Of a stretch of 51,201 nt of DNA, positions 8,745-16,205 are shown piece after piece. The notes below the pieces were generated by a model. It was not told where the DNA came from, ran no database searches, and saw only the letters and a list, made by a program, of their open reading frames with translations. The translations under genes were made by a program, and so were the position numbers. Origin of the DNA: Streptomyces amritsarensis. Its GTDB lineage: Bacteria; Actinomycetota; Actinomycetes; Streptomycetales; Streptomycetaceae. The number at the start of each line of letters is the position of its first letter. Position 1 is the stretch's first letter. The DNA is taken from positions 1 through 51,201 of the forward strand of contig NZ_MQUR01000057.1 in assembly GCF_001953875.1 (NCBI RefSeq), read 5' to 3'.

Positions 8745-9662
8745 ATGCGCGTTTTACCGTTCGTATGGCCCTTGAGCGGCGACCGCGGCTCGTCCGCGGA
8801 GGAACAGGTGCGGCGCTACTACAGCCGCAAGACACGGGAGATCCTCCACAAGTACGGGCCGGGTCCGCGCGTCCACTTCCACGTGGGGCTGTACCCGGAC
8901 GGCCCACCGGAGACCACCGTCCCCCAAAGGGCTCTGAAGCAGGGCCTGTTCGACTCGCAGGAGCGAATAGTCGACCACGCGGCCCGCACGTGGGGCGTGT
9001 ACGAGACGCCTCCCCGGCGCCTGCTCGACATCGGCTGCGGCCTGGGCGGCACCTCGCTCTACTGGGCGCAGGAGCACGGGGCGTCGGTCACCAGCCTCAC
9101 CATCGCGCCGGAGCACCTTCCCATCGTGGGGCGCTTCGCCCGCCGCGCCGGCGTCGCGGAGCGCGTGATGCCCGTACTGGCCGATGTGCACCACCTCGAC
9201 GAGACCCGCGCCTACGACGCCGTGTACGCCAACGAGAGCAGCGGCTACACCGATCGGACCCGGCTGTTCGAGGTCGTCGCCAAGGCCCTGGAGCCGGGGG
9301 GCTGGTTCGGGATCCAGGAGCATTTCGCGGGCGCCACGCCGTGGCGGGAGTTCATGGACGGCTACTACAGAACACGGCTCGGCCGGCTCGGGGAGTACCT
9401 GGCCGCGGCCGAGGCGGCCGGCTTCGAGCTGGTGCAGGACGAGGACGTGACGGACTCGGTGGCGGAGTTCTGGGTGCAGTCCATGGCGTGGAACACCGCC
9501 GAGCTCGACCGGCTGCGGGCGGACTCCGCTGCCGTACCGGGGGCCTGGAGCGGCCACCGGCTCGAACAGTCGACGATCGCACACAGCAGGTTCTTCCGGC
9601 TCTGGCGCGACCACGCGGTGGAGACGCGGCTGCTGCGCTTCCGGATCGGCGGCGGCCGATGA
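8745..9662 (+). CDS. SAM-dependent methyltransferase, probable prenyl-diphosphate C-methyltransferase
   Basis: A 305-aa protein. SAM motif I is LLDIGCGLGG (93-102). The N-terminal region has YYSRKTREILHKYGPGPRV followed by HFHVG, and FDSQ before the SAM motif. The fold resembles the cyclopropane-fatty-acid/sterol C-methyltransferase superfamily, to which geranyl diphosphate 2-C-methyltransferase belongs, but it does not match my recollection of that enzyme. The stop overlaps the terpene synthase start as ATGA, so the most likely role is methylating GPP, FPP or the cyclised product. The ATG at 8745 follows GGGCGGACACCCC. A purely O- or N-methylating role cannot be excluded. Confidence 0.75.
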   Translation: MRVLPFVWPLSGDRGSSAEEQVRRYYSRKTREILHKYGPGPRVHFHVGLYPDGPPETTVPQRALKQGLFDSQERIVDHAARTWGVYETPPRRLLDIGCGLGGTSLYWAQEHGASVTSLTIAPEHLPIVGRFARRAGVAERVMPVLADVHHLDETRAYDAVYANESSGYTDRTRLFEVVAKALEPGGWFGIQEHFAGATPWREFMDGYYRTRLGRLGEYLAAAEAAGFELVQDEDVTDSVAEFWVQSMAWNTAELDRLRADSAAVPGAWSGHRLEQSTIAHSRFFRLWRDHAVETRLLRFRIGGGR

Positions 9663-10765
9663 CAGCACCGCTCCGGCCCTCGCGCCTCGGTACGGGCCTG
9701 CCGCCCTTCTACTGCCCACTGCCGCGCGACCTCGTCCACCCCGAGGCCGAGGAGGTGGAGTCCCGGGCCGTCGCATGGCTGGACGCCTTCGGCCTGTACC
9801 CCGATCCCGTCGAGCGTGCCTGGGGGCTCGCCACCCACAGTGCCGACTTCTCCTGCCGCATCATCCCCGACGGGGACGTGGAGGCCGTCCTGCTGTTCAC
9901 CCAGTGGAACTACTGGGCGAACGCCGTGGACGACTGGCAGGACTCGGGCTCCGACGAGGTGGGGACCGCTGCCGTCGTCGAGCACGGGGTGCGGCTGCTG
10001 CGCACCATCGAGGACCCGGGGGCGTCCGTGCTGCCCGACGGGCCCATGACCCGTGCACTACGGGATCTGGTGGACCGCACCCATGCCATGCTCACCCCCT
10101 ACGAGCTGCGCAGATTCGTCGAGGGAACACGGGACTGGCTGCTCGGGGCCGCCTGGCGGGCCGCCCGGGCGGAGGCGGGGTCCATGCCGGGGCTGAACGA
10201 CTTCGTCGCCATGGGGCCGCTGGCGAACGGCACACGGTTCTCACTGACCTGGGCGGACGTCGCCCGCGGTAGCAGGCTGTCGGCGGACGTCCTCAGCTCC
10301 CCCGCCCTGACGGCCCTGACGGACGCGGCCGGTTTCGTCGTCAGCGCGGACAACGACCTGTTCTCCTACGACAAGGACGACCACCTGGAGCCGCGCGAGG
10401 TGAACCTCGTCAACGTCCTCGCCCATCAGGAGGGCTGCTCCCCGGCCGAGGCGGTCCCGCTCGCCGTGGCGCTGCGCGACCGGGTGATGGTCCTGTTCAC
10501 CCGGCTGCGGGCGCGGCTCGAGGACGGCGGGGACGGCGCGGACGGGCAACTGCGCAGCCACCTGGCGGCGTTGGGGCACTACGTGGCCGGCTCGATCGCC
10601 TGGCAGACCCGGGCACCCCGGTACGCCAGTCCGCGCAACCGGTACGAACTGCCCGTCCCGGACGCCCGGTTCCCGGTCCGGTACGCCGAGCAGCCCAGCA
10701 CCACCGCGACCGGGCCGCCGGATCTGCCGGCTCTGGCGTCCTGGTGGCGGCACCTGCACGGCTGA
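9659..10765 (+). CDS. Class I terpene synthase
   Basis: A 368-aa bacterial class I terpene cyclase. The metal-binding DDxxD is DDWQD (91-95). The second metal site is NDLFSYDKD (232-240), where the usual last residue Glu is Asp. The RY pair near the C-terminus is at 321-322. It would ionise a prenyl diphosphate and cyclise it; product unknown. Translational coupling to a methyltransferase suggests a methylated substrate, as in 2-methylisoborneol biosynthesis. However, the gene order and both sequences differ from what I recall of that operon, and no cyclic-nucleotide-binding gene is present. No prenyl diphosphate synthase is nearby. Confidence 0.88.
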   Translation: MTAPLRPSRLGTGLPPFYCPLPRDLVHPEAEEVESRAVAWLDAFGLYPDPVERAWGLATHSADFSCRIIPDGDVEAVLLFTQWNYWANAVDDWQDSGSDEVGTAAVVEHGVRLLRTIEDPGASVLPDGPMTRALRDLVDRTHAMLTPYELRRFVEGTRDWLLGAAWRAARAEAGSMPGLNDFVAMGPLANGTRFSLTWADVARGSRLSADVLSSPALTALTDAAGFVVSADNDLFSYDKDDHLEPREVNLVNVLAHQEGCSPAEAVPLAVALRDRVMVLFTRLRARLEDGGDGADGQLRSHLAALGHYVAGSIAWQTRAPRYASPRNRYELPVPDARFPVRYAEQPSTTATGPPDLPALASWWRHLHG

Positions 10766-10771
10766 GCACGA

Positions 10772-10810
10772 CACCGAGGTCCCCGGCCCGTACGGCCGGG
10801 GACCTCGGTG
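10772..10810. terminator. Perfect 17-bp hairpin, bidirectional terminator
   Basis: The arms caccgaggtccccggcc and its exact complement surround a 5-nt loop, between the stop codons of two convergent genes (terpene synthase and conservon P450). Streptomyces terminators are often long GC hairpins without a T-run, which fits. Confidence 0.85.
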
Positions 10811-10822
10811 CGAGCGGTCCGC

Positions 10823-12232
10823 TCAGCGGCGGCCCAGCAGCCGGCGCCACCAGCTGACGCCACGGCGCCTGCGACCGACCGCGGCCGGTGGCGGCGCCGT
10901 CGGCTGCGGCGGGATCACCGGGTGCACGGGGTGCCCGGCCGGCTGCTCCACCGGGAGCTGCGGGGCCGGGGACGGGGCCGGCGCCGAGCGCGGGGCGAAC
11001 CGTACCGGCAGTGACAGCAGGTGGCGGGACATCAGCGTGCCGCGCCACCGGAGTTCGCTCGCGTCGACCGCCAGCTGGAGGTCGGGCAGCCGGTCCAGCA
11101 GGACCTCGATGCCGGTGTCCGCGATGGCGCGCCCGATGTCCTGGCCGGGGCATTCGTGCGGGCCGCTGCTGAACGCCAGGTGCGAGCGGTTGCCGTGGAC
11201 GGACACGGAGGGGTCGGGCCGGATCTGCGGGTCGGCGTTGCCCGCGGCCAGGCCGAGCAGGATCATGTCCCCGGCCTTCACCTGCTGGCCGCCGAGCACG
11301 GTGTCCCCGGTGGCCCAGCGCCCGATGATCGTGTTGATCGGCGGGTCGTCCCACAGGACCTGCTCCAGCGCGTCCGGCAGGGTCATGTGGCCTCCGGAGA
11401 GGCTGGCCCGGAAGCGCGGGTCCGTCAGGACGGTGCGCAGCGTGTTGGCGATCAGGTTCGCGGTGGTCTCGTAGGCCGCGATCAGCACGACCCGCAGGTG
11501 CATGAGCACTTCGGTGTCGGTCAGGTCCGCGGGGTGCTCGATCAGCCAGGAGGCGAGGTCGCGGGCGGGGTTGGCCTTGCGCTCGACGACCAGGTTCTCC
11601 AGCGTGGTCGTGACGTAGCGGTCGCTCTGCAGGGCCGTCTCCGTCCCCTGGAGCATGTCGCGCGCCGCGTTGACCAGCAGCGGCCCGTGCTCGTCGGGGG
11701 CGCCGATGAGCTGGGTCATGACCAGCATGGGGAGTTGGTCGGAGAAGGCGGGCACCAGGTCGGCGTACCCCTCGGCCGCGATCTGGTCGACGAGCTGGTT
11801 GGCGAAGCGCGTCACATAGCGGCGGATGCCGCGCTTGTCGAAGCGTTCGAGGGACTCCACCACGGCCGAGCGCAGCCGCTCGTGGACGGGGCCGTCGGTG
11901 AAGTTGCACACCGGCACCCAGGACACCATGGGGCCGAGCGGGGTGTCGGCCGGCACCCGGCCCTCTCTCATGTCGCGCCAGCCGCGGGGGTCGCGGGCGA
12001 AGCGCGAGGACGTGCGGGCGACGTCCAGGTTCTCCCGGTGGCCGAGGACGAGCCACGCCGGGAGGTCCCCGCTCACGAGCACCGGGGCGACCGGGCCGTG
12101 CTCGGCCCGCAGCTTCTCGTACAGGGCGAGGGGGTCCGCCTGGGCTTCCGCTCCGTGCAGGCGGTACAGGCCGCCCGCGGTCGCCGCGGCGTGGGCGGGG
12201 CACCCGGGCGGTGGGGTGGGGGTGGTGGTCAC
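10823..12232 (-). CDS. Cytochrome P450 without ExxR, CYP157-like conservon member
   Basis: A 469-aa P450. The heme loop FSSGPHECPG (354-363, Cys361) is canonical and the I-helix AYETT (253-257) is intact. The K-helix, where ExxR is near-universal, reads EQVLW (290-294), so the Arg is missing. This is the known peculiarity of the CYP157 family, usually encoded at the end of conservons. A Pro-rich tail and a basic end (RRRRGVSWWRRLLGRR) may contact the membrane or partner proteins. The GTG start overlaps the GTPase stop (GTGA), so it is translated with the conservon. Substrate and catalytic activity are unknown. Confidence 0.88.
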   Translation of the reverse strand: MTTTPTPPPGCPAHAAATAGGLYRLHGAEAQADPLALYEKLRAEHGPVAPVLVSGDLPAWLVLGHRENLDVARTSSRFARDPRGWRDMREGRVPADTPLGPMVSWVPVCNFTDGPVHERLRSAVVESLERFDKRGIRRYVTRFANQLVDQIAAEGYADLVPAFSDQLPMLVMTQLIGAPDEHGPLLVNAARDMLQGTETALQSDRYVTTTLENLVVERKANPARDLASWLIEHPADLTDTEVLMHLRVVLIAAYETTANLIANTLRTVLTDPRFRASLSGGHMTLPDALEQVLWDDPPINTIIGRWATGDTVLGGQQVKAGDMILLGLAAGNADPQIRPDPSVSVHGNRSHLAFSSGPHECPGQDIGRAIADTGIEVLLDRLPDLQLAVDASELRWRGTLMSRHLLSLPVRFAPRSAPAPSPAPQLPVEQPAGHPVHPVIPPQPTAPPPAAVGRRRRGVSWWRRLLGRR

Positions 12233-12849
12233 ATTGCCTCCTGGGTGGCTGCCTGGGAGTGCAGGTAGCGCATGAGGGTCAGCAGGACGTCGCGGGAGGA
12301 GTCCCGCCTTCTGGCGTCGCAGACGAGGATCGGGACGGCGGGGGGCAGGTCGAGTGCCTCGCGCAGTTCCTCCAGGGGATGGTCGGGTGCGCCGGGGAAA
12401 GAGTTGACGGCCACGACGAAGGGGACGCCGCGTTCCTCCAAGCGTCCGATGACGTCGAAGCTGATCTCCAGCCGACGGGTGTCGAGGAGCACGACGGCCC
12501 CGAGCGCGCCCTCGAAGAGCCCGCGCCACAGGAACCAGAAGCGCTCCTGGCCGGGTGTCCCGAACAGGTACAGCACGAGTTCGTCGTTGATGCTGATGCG
12601 GCCGAAGTCCATGGCCACGGTGGTGGTGATCTTGCGGGCGACGCCCCAGGTGTCGTCGACGCCGACGCCGGCCCGGGTCATCGTCTCCTCGGTCGTCAGC
12701 GGTTTGATCTCGCTGACGGCACCGACCATCGTCGTCTTGCCCACGCCGAATCCGCCGACGACCACGACCTTGACGGCCGCCGCGGCCGTCTGCGGCAGGA
12801 TGTCCGCCTCGCGCGGCCCGGCGGGCGGGTCAGAGCTTCTGAAGTCCAT
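12229..12849 (-). CDS. cvnD: Conservon GTPase (CvnD-like, Ras-like)
   Basis: A 206-aa small GTPase. The P-loop is GGFGVGKTT (32-40) and the switch II region is FGTPGQERF. The G4 position reads AVNSF instead of NKxD, and G5 is CDAR; such departures are usual for this prokaryotic MglA-like group. It is the fourth of four co-oriented conservon genes and overlaps the DUF742 gene by 20 nt. In conservons the GTPase is thought to act in a membrane-associated switch with the kinase-like and roadblock proteins. Confidence 0.92.
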   Translation of the reverse strand: MDFRSSDPPAGPREADILPQTAAAAVKVVVVGGFGVGKTTMVGAVSEIKPLTTEETMTRAGVGVDDTWGVARKITTTVAMDFGRISINDELVLYLFGTPGQERFWFLWRGLFEGALGAVVLLDTRRLEISFDVIGRLEERGVPFVVAVNSFPGAPDHPLEELREALDLPPAVPILVCDARRRDSSRDVLLTLMRYLHSQAATQEAM

Positions 12850-13189
12850 CGATCACTGCCTCGATCAGAGCAAGGTCGGGTAGCTGCGCGGCGGGAACGG
12901 GCGGGCGGACGTGCACGCGTCGGGCGGCCATCAGGTCTCCGACCAGCACGGTGACGACGCTCACGGGCAGGCCTGCGTACGCGGCGATCTCGGCCACCGA
13001 CAGCGGTGACTGGCACATCCGCAGGATGGAGGCCTGCTCGGGCTGCATCTCGGGCCGGGGAGGCCCTTTGGCCACCACTAAGGTCACGAGGTCCAGCTGG
13101 ACGGAGGTGGAGGGCCCACTGCGTCCGCCGGTGATGACGTAGAGCCGTTCCGGACTGCCGTCCTCCCAGCTTGAGGGCGGCTCTTTCAC
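12830..13189 (-). CDS. cvnC: Conservon DUF742 protein (CvnC-like)
   Basis: A 119-aa DUF742 protein with a winged-helix-like pattern: LYVITGGRS, then SVQLDLVTLV, then the helical MCQSPLSVAEIAAYAGLPVS with VVTVLVGDL. It overlaps the roadblock gene by 4 nt upstream and the GTPase gene by 20 nt downstream. The family occurs almost only in conservons, where it is thought to work with the GTPase. Confidence 0.92.
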   Translation of the reverse strand: MKEPPSSWEDGSPERLYVITGGRSGPSTSVQLDLVTLVVAKGPPRPEMQPEQASILRMCQSPLSVAEIAAYAGLPVSVVTVLVGDLMAARRVHVRPPVPAAQLPDLALIEAVIDGLQKL

Positions 13190-13593
13190 GCGGGCTGCCC
13201 GTCATGTCGGGGCGGGCTGCTGAGGTGGTCCCCCATTCGGGTCACCAGGTTGCGCATCTGCGCGCCCATGAGGCCCGCGTCGACTCCCTCGTCGGCGAGG
13301 ACCGCGAGGTAGGAGCCGTCTCCGGCGGCCATGAGGTAGAAGAAGCCGCCGTCCATCTCGATCACGACGAGCCGCATTCTGCCCTGGGAACTGGGGAGTT
13401 CGGCGGCCACCGCTCCGGCGAGGCTCTGCAGGCCGGCGCACGCGGCCGCCAGCCGGTCGGCCGTGTCCGTCTCGGCCCCGTACTGGGCCACGCAGAGCCC
13501 GTCCGCGGACAGCACGATCACGTGCCGCGTCTGCGGCACGCCGGCGGCCAGGTCCTTGAGCATCCAGTCCATACTGCTTCGCTGAGTCATCAC
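13186..13593 (-). CDS. cvnB: Conservon roadblock/LC7 protein (CvnB-like)
   Basis: A 135-aa roadblock/LC7 domain protein with SMDWMLKDLAAGVPQTRHVIVLSADG near the start (positions about 8-33) and DRLAAACAGLQSL and FFYLMAAGDGSYLAVL further on. Roadblock proteins regulate MglA-type GTPases, probably as dimers. It begins 3 nt after the kinase-like gene and overlaps the DUF742 gene by 4 nt. Confidence 0.92.
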   Translation of the reverse strand: MMTQRSSMDWMLKDLAAGVPQTRHVIVLSADGLCVAQYGAETDTADRLAAACAGLQSLAGAVAAELPSSQGRMRLVVIEMDGGFFYLMAAGDGSYLAVLADEGVDAGLMGAQMRNLVTRMGDHLSSPPRHDGQPA

Positions 13594-13596
13594 TGC

Positions 13597-15138
13597 TTAA
13601 GCCCCTTTGGTCGCTGAATCCGACGCGTCCTGGGCGCCCGGCGCGTCCTGGCCCGGTTCACCCGCAAGCCCGCTGTGGAACGCCTCCAGCCACATTCCGG
13701 GGCCGTTGTCGTCCGCCGGCTGCGGCCTCGCGGCCGACCGGACTTCGGAGGTGGCGACACGGTCCTTGCGACGCCGTTGCGGCAGGCCGGTCGCGGTACG
13801 TTCGGTGGTCGGCCCGCCGTCGGCGGGCATCATCGGGCCGGGCACCGGCCCGGGCGAAGGCGCCGGGCGGGGCACGGACACGCCGGCCGACGCCGCGTCG
13901 ACCGGGTGCTCGCGCGGGGTGGCGGACACCGCCCTGGGCCCCGAGGAGGAGCCGATCCCGTGGGCGAGACCGGTCGCCGCGGACGCGGTGGTGATCAGGT
14001 GCTGCGGCACGATGACCACGGCGCGGACACCGCCGTACGCCGAGGAGCGCAGGGACACCTGGAACCCGTACGCCTGTGCCAGCCGTCCGACGACCGCGAG
14101 GCCCAGCCTCGGCGTCTCGCCCAGGTCGTTGAGGTCGATGCCGGACTGTGCCTGCGCGAGCATCTTCTCGGCGCGTGCGCGGGCCTCCTCGCTCATGCTG
14201 AGTCCGCCGTCCTCGATCTCCACGGCGATGCCCGACTGCACCTCGACGGCGGTGAGGTGGACCCGGGTGTGCGGCGGGGAGTAGCGGGTGGCGTTGTCCA
14301 GCAGCTCGGCGAGGGTGTGGATCAGCGGCTCGACGACGGGGCCGACGACGGCGACCTCGGAGACGGAGTGCAGTTCGACCCGCTGGTAGTCGATGATCCT
14401 CGACATCGCGCCGCGCATGACGCTGTAGAGGGTGACGGCCCTGCTCCACTGGCGTCCGGGGCGGGCACCGCCGAGGACGGAGATGGAGTCGGCGAGCCTG
14501 CCGATGAGGGCGGTGCCGTGGTCCAGTCGCAGAAGGTCTCCGAACACGTCCGGGTTGCGGCCGTGCCGGTCCTCCATCTCGCGCATCTCGTGCGCCTGCT
14601 GGTGGACGATCGCCTGCACGCGGCGGGCGACGTTGACGAAGGCCCGCTGGGCGGAGTCGCGCAGGCTCTCCTCGTTGTCGACGGCGTCGATGACGTGGGC
14701 CAGTACGGCCTGCAGGGCTGCCCTGAAGCGGGGCGTGAGGGCGGTGTCGTCGCCCCAGCGGTTGCCGTGTCCGGCGCGGCCGCCCAGGGAGGTGAGCACC
14801 TCCTCGGCCACCTCGCCCCGGCGCAGTCGCTCGATGGCCTCGGGGAGCACCGCCGCGGACAGCCGGGTCGCCTCGGTCTCCTGCCGGGCCAGGGTGTGCC
14901 GGAGCGCGGCGATCTCGGCGCCCCGGGCGGCGAGCGCGCGGCCGCGCCGCAGGGCCTCGACGAACACGGCGGCGGTGCACAGGCCGGCCGCGGCGATCAG
15001 GATGGTGCCGACCGGCTCGGAGGAGGAAACAAGCGCCCCGACCAGGCAGACGGCGGCCAGGGACCCGATCGCGGGCAGCGCCCGGCTTGCCCCCGCCTCC
15101 GGGTGGGCCTTTTCGGGTGGAATGTCTCTTTGCTCCAT
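13597..15138 (-). CDS. cvnA: Conservon sensor kinase-like protein (CvnA-like)
   Basis: A 513-aa protein. Two hydrophobic helices near the N-terminus (about 25-68) anchor it. A coiled region follows, then a helical dimerisation-like part and a GHKL ATPase domain with N-box ELLDNATRYS, D-box VEIEDGG and LGLAVVGRLA. The C-terminal 130 residues are Pro-rich and low complexity. CvnA proteins lack the standard H-box phosphoacceptor, and none is seen here. First gene of the conservon, with a long untranscribed-looking region upstream that must hold the promoter. Confidence 0.9.
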   Translation of the reverse strand: MEQRDIPPEKAHPEAGASRALPAIGSLAAVCLVGALVSSSEPVGTILIAAAGLCTAAVFVEALRRGRALAARGAEIAALRHTLARQETEATRLSAAVLPEAIERLRRGEVAEEVLTSLGGRAGHGNRWGDDTALTPRFRAALQAVLAHVIDAVDNEESLRDSAQRAFVNVARRVQAIVHQQAHEMREMEDRHGRNPDVFGDLLRLDHGTALIGRLADSISVLGGARPGRQWSRAVTLYSVMRGAMSRIIDYQRVELHSVSEVAVVGPVVEPLIHTLAELLDNATRYSPPHTRVHLTAVEVQSGIAVEIEDGGLSMSEEARARAEKMLAQAQSGIDLNDLGETPRLGLAVVGRLAQAYGFQVSLRSSAYGGVRAVVIVPQHLITTASAATGLAHGIGSSSGPRAVSATPREHPVDAASAGVSVPRPAPSPGPVPGPMMPADGGPTTERTATGLPQRRRKDRVATSEVRSAARPQPADDNGPGMWLEAFHSGLAGEPGQDAPGAQDASDSATKGA

Positions 15139-15839
15139 CGGCGTCCTCGAATTATCGGAAAAGGGTGACCTTCTGACCGGTGGGCGGGAGCATAACTAGG
15201 CCCAACTGCCCGCACGGGCGCTTTCGTTGGAGTTCATCGGACCGGAGGAACCGTTATGCGCCATCGATGGCGGCGAATTCCGGCCCCGCCGGTAAACGGC
15301 CCGCGGGGAGCGGCGGCGTAAGGGGAGGTCGACGGCCCGCCGACGCCTTGACGGCGCGGACCTTTACCCCTGGAGGCCTTCCGGCGACGGCCGCGGCGCA
15401 CGGTCGCGAGGTGGCGCCGGGGACCCGAATGCGCTACGGGGCGGCAGCGCCGGAGGTGTCACCGTTTCGAGCGGTCAGGCGCCCGGCGGCGCCGCGTCAC
15501 CCCGGGGGCCGCGGCGGGGCCGGCGGGCAGGACGTCGAGGGCGGGGTCGGTCGCCGCGGACAGCGAAAAAGTCCTCCGGGAGGGAGCCGACCGGTTCGGC
15601 GCCGGAGTCGCCGGCGCGCCCGGCCGCGCTCATCGGGCAGCAGCGCGGTCGGCCTCGGCGACCGGCTCTCGGCGACGGCGTCCGCGCCTGCTTCGCGCCG
15701 CCCGGCCCTGACGGTGGCGGGACGGGCCCTGAAGGCGTGGGAGGCCCGACTCGTCCGGGCGGGGCCGCTGCCGCACACTGGGATCCGGACACCCCGACGG
15801 CGGGGTGCCCGGATCCCGGCGGGTGCGGGGAGGCGCGAC
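15139..15839. other. Long intergenic region between divergent genes
   Basis: About 700 nt without a convincing gene. The part nearest the conservon (15150-15300) is less GC-rich and is the likely promoter region of cvnABCD. Open frames in the rest have poor composition (Arg/Pro/Gly runs) and no ribosome site. A strong hairpin at 15780-15817 is listed separately. Confidence 0.6.
15780..15817. repeat. 17-bp inverted repeat upstream of STAS-like gene
   Basis: Arms gggatccggacaccccg and cggggtgcccggatccc pair at 16 of 17 positions around a 4-nt acgg loop. It ends 10 nt before the GGGGAGG ribosome site of the gene at 15840, so it would form in that gene's leader or act as a terminator for transcription from upstream. 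Confidence 0.6.
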
Positions 15840-16169
15840 ATGGTCATCAGTCACCACATCGCCGACGGGACGCTGCACGTGCGGATCCTGCACGAGCTGC
15901 GCGTCACCGATCGGGCCGCGGCCGCCCTGCAGATCGAATCCCTCGTGCACCTGCACCGTCCGGCGCAGGTCTGCGTCGAACTGCCGAGCGGCTCCCCCTC
16001 CCCCATGACCTTCAGCGCGCTGGCCCGGGCCCGGCGGATGTGCCAGAGCCTCGGCATACCGCTGACCGCGACGGGGCCCGGCGAACAGGCGCCCCTGCCC
16101 CTCTTCGGCCAGGAGGCCGGGGCGGCCGGGCCCCGGTCGATGGAGCACGGGGCGCGCCACGACCACTGA
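15840..16169 (+). CDS. Small STAS-like (anti-anti-sigma-like) protein
   Basis: A 109-aa protein from an ATG preceded by GGGGAGG. The alternating pattern VISHHIADGTLHVRI, VCVELPSGSPSPMTFSALARARRMCQ and IPLTATG is reminiscent of a STAS fold, in which a helix follows a phosphorylatable Ser or Thr. The assignment is weak and no close family is recognised. The C-terminal 25 residues look disordered. It lies near a conservon and several SpoIIE/HATPase genes, which makes partner-switch signalling plausible. Confidence 0.55.
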   Translation: MVISHHIADGTLHVRILHELRVTDRAAAALQIESLVHLHRPAQVCVELPSGSPSPMTFSALARARRMCQSLGIPLTATGPGEQAPLPLFGQEAGAAGPRSMEHGARHDH

Positions 16170-16205
16170 CGTGGCGGCGGCGGCCCGACCGGCCGCGGAC
16201 CGGGG

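Noticed and set aside
8745..10765. Assignment as the 2-methylisoborneol operon
   Set aside because: The methyltransferase comes first rather than after the synthase, the cyclic-nucleotide-binding gene is absent, and the methyltransferase motifs differ from my memory of the geranyl diphosphate enzyme.
15475..15792. Minus-strand small gene in the long gap
   Set aside because: Composition is Pro/Arg/Gly-rich with no ribosome site and no recognised motif.
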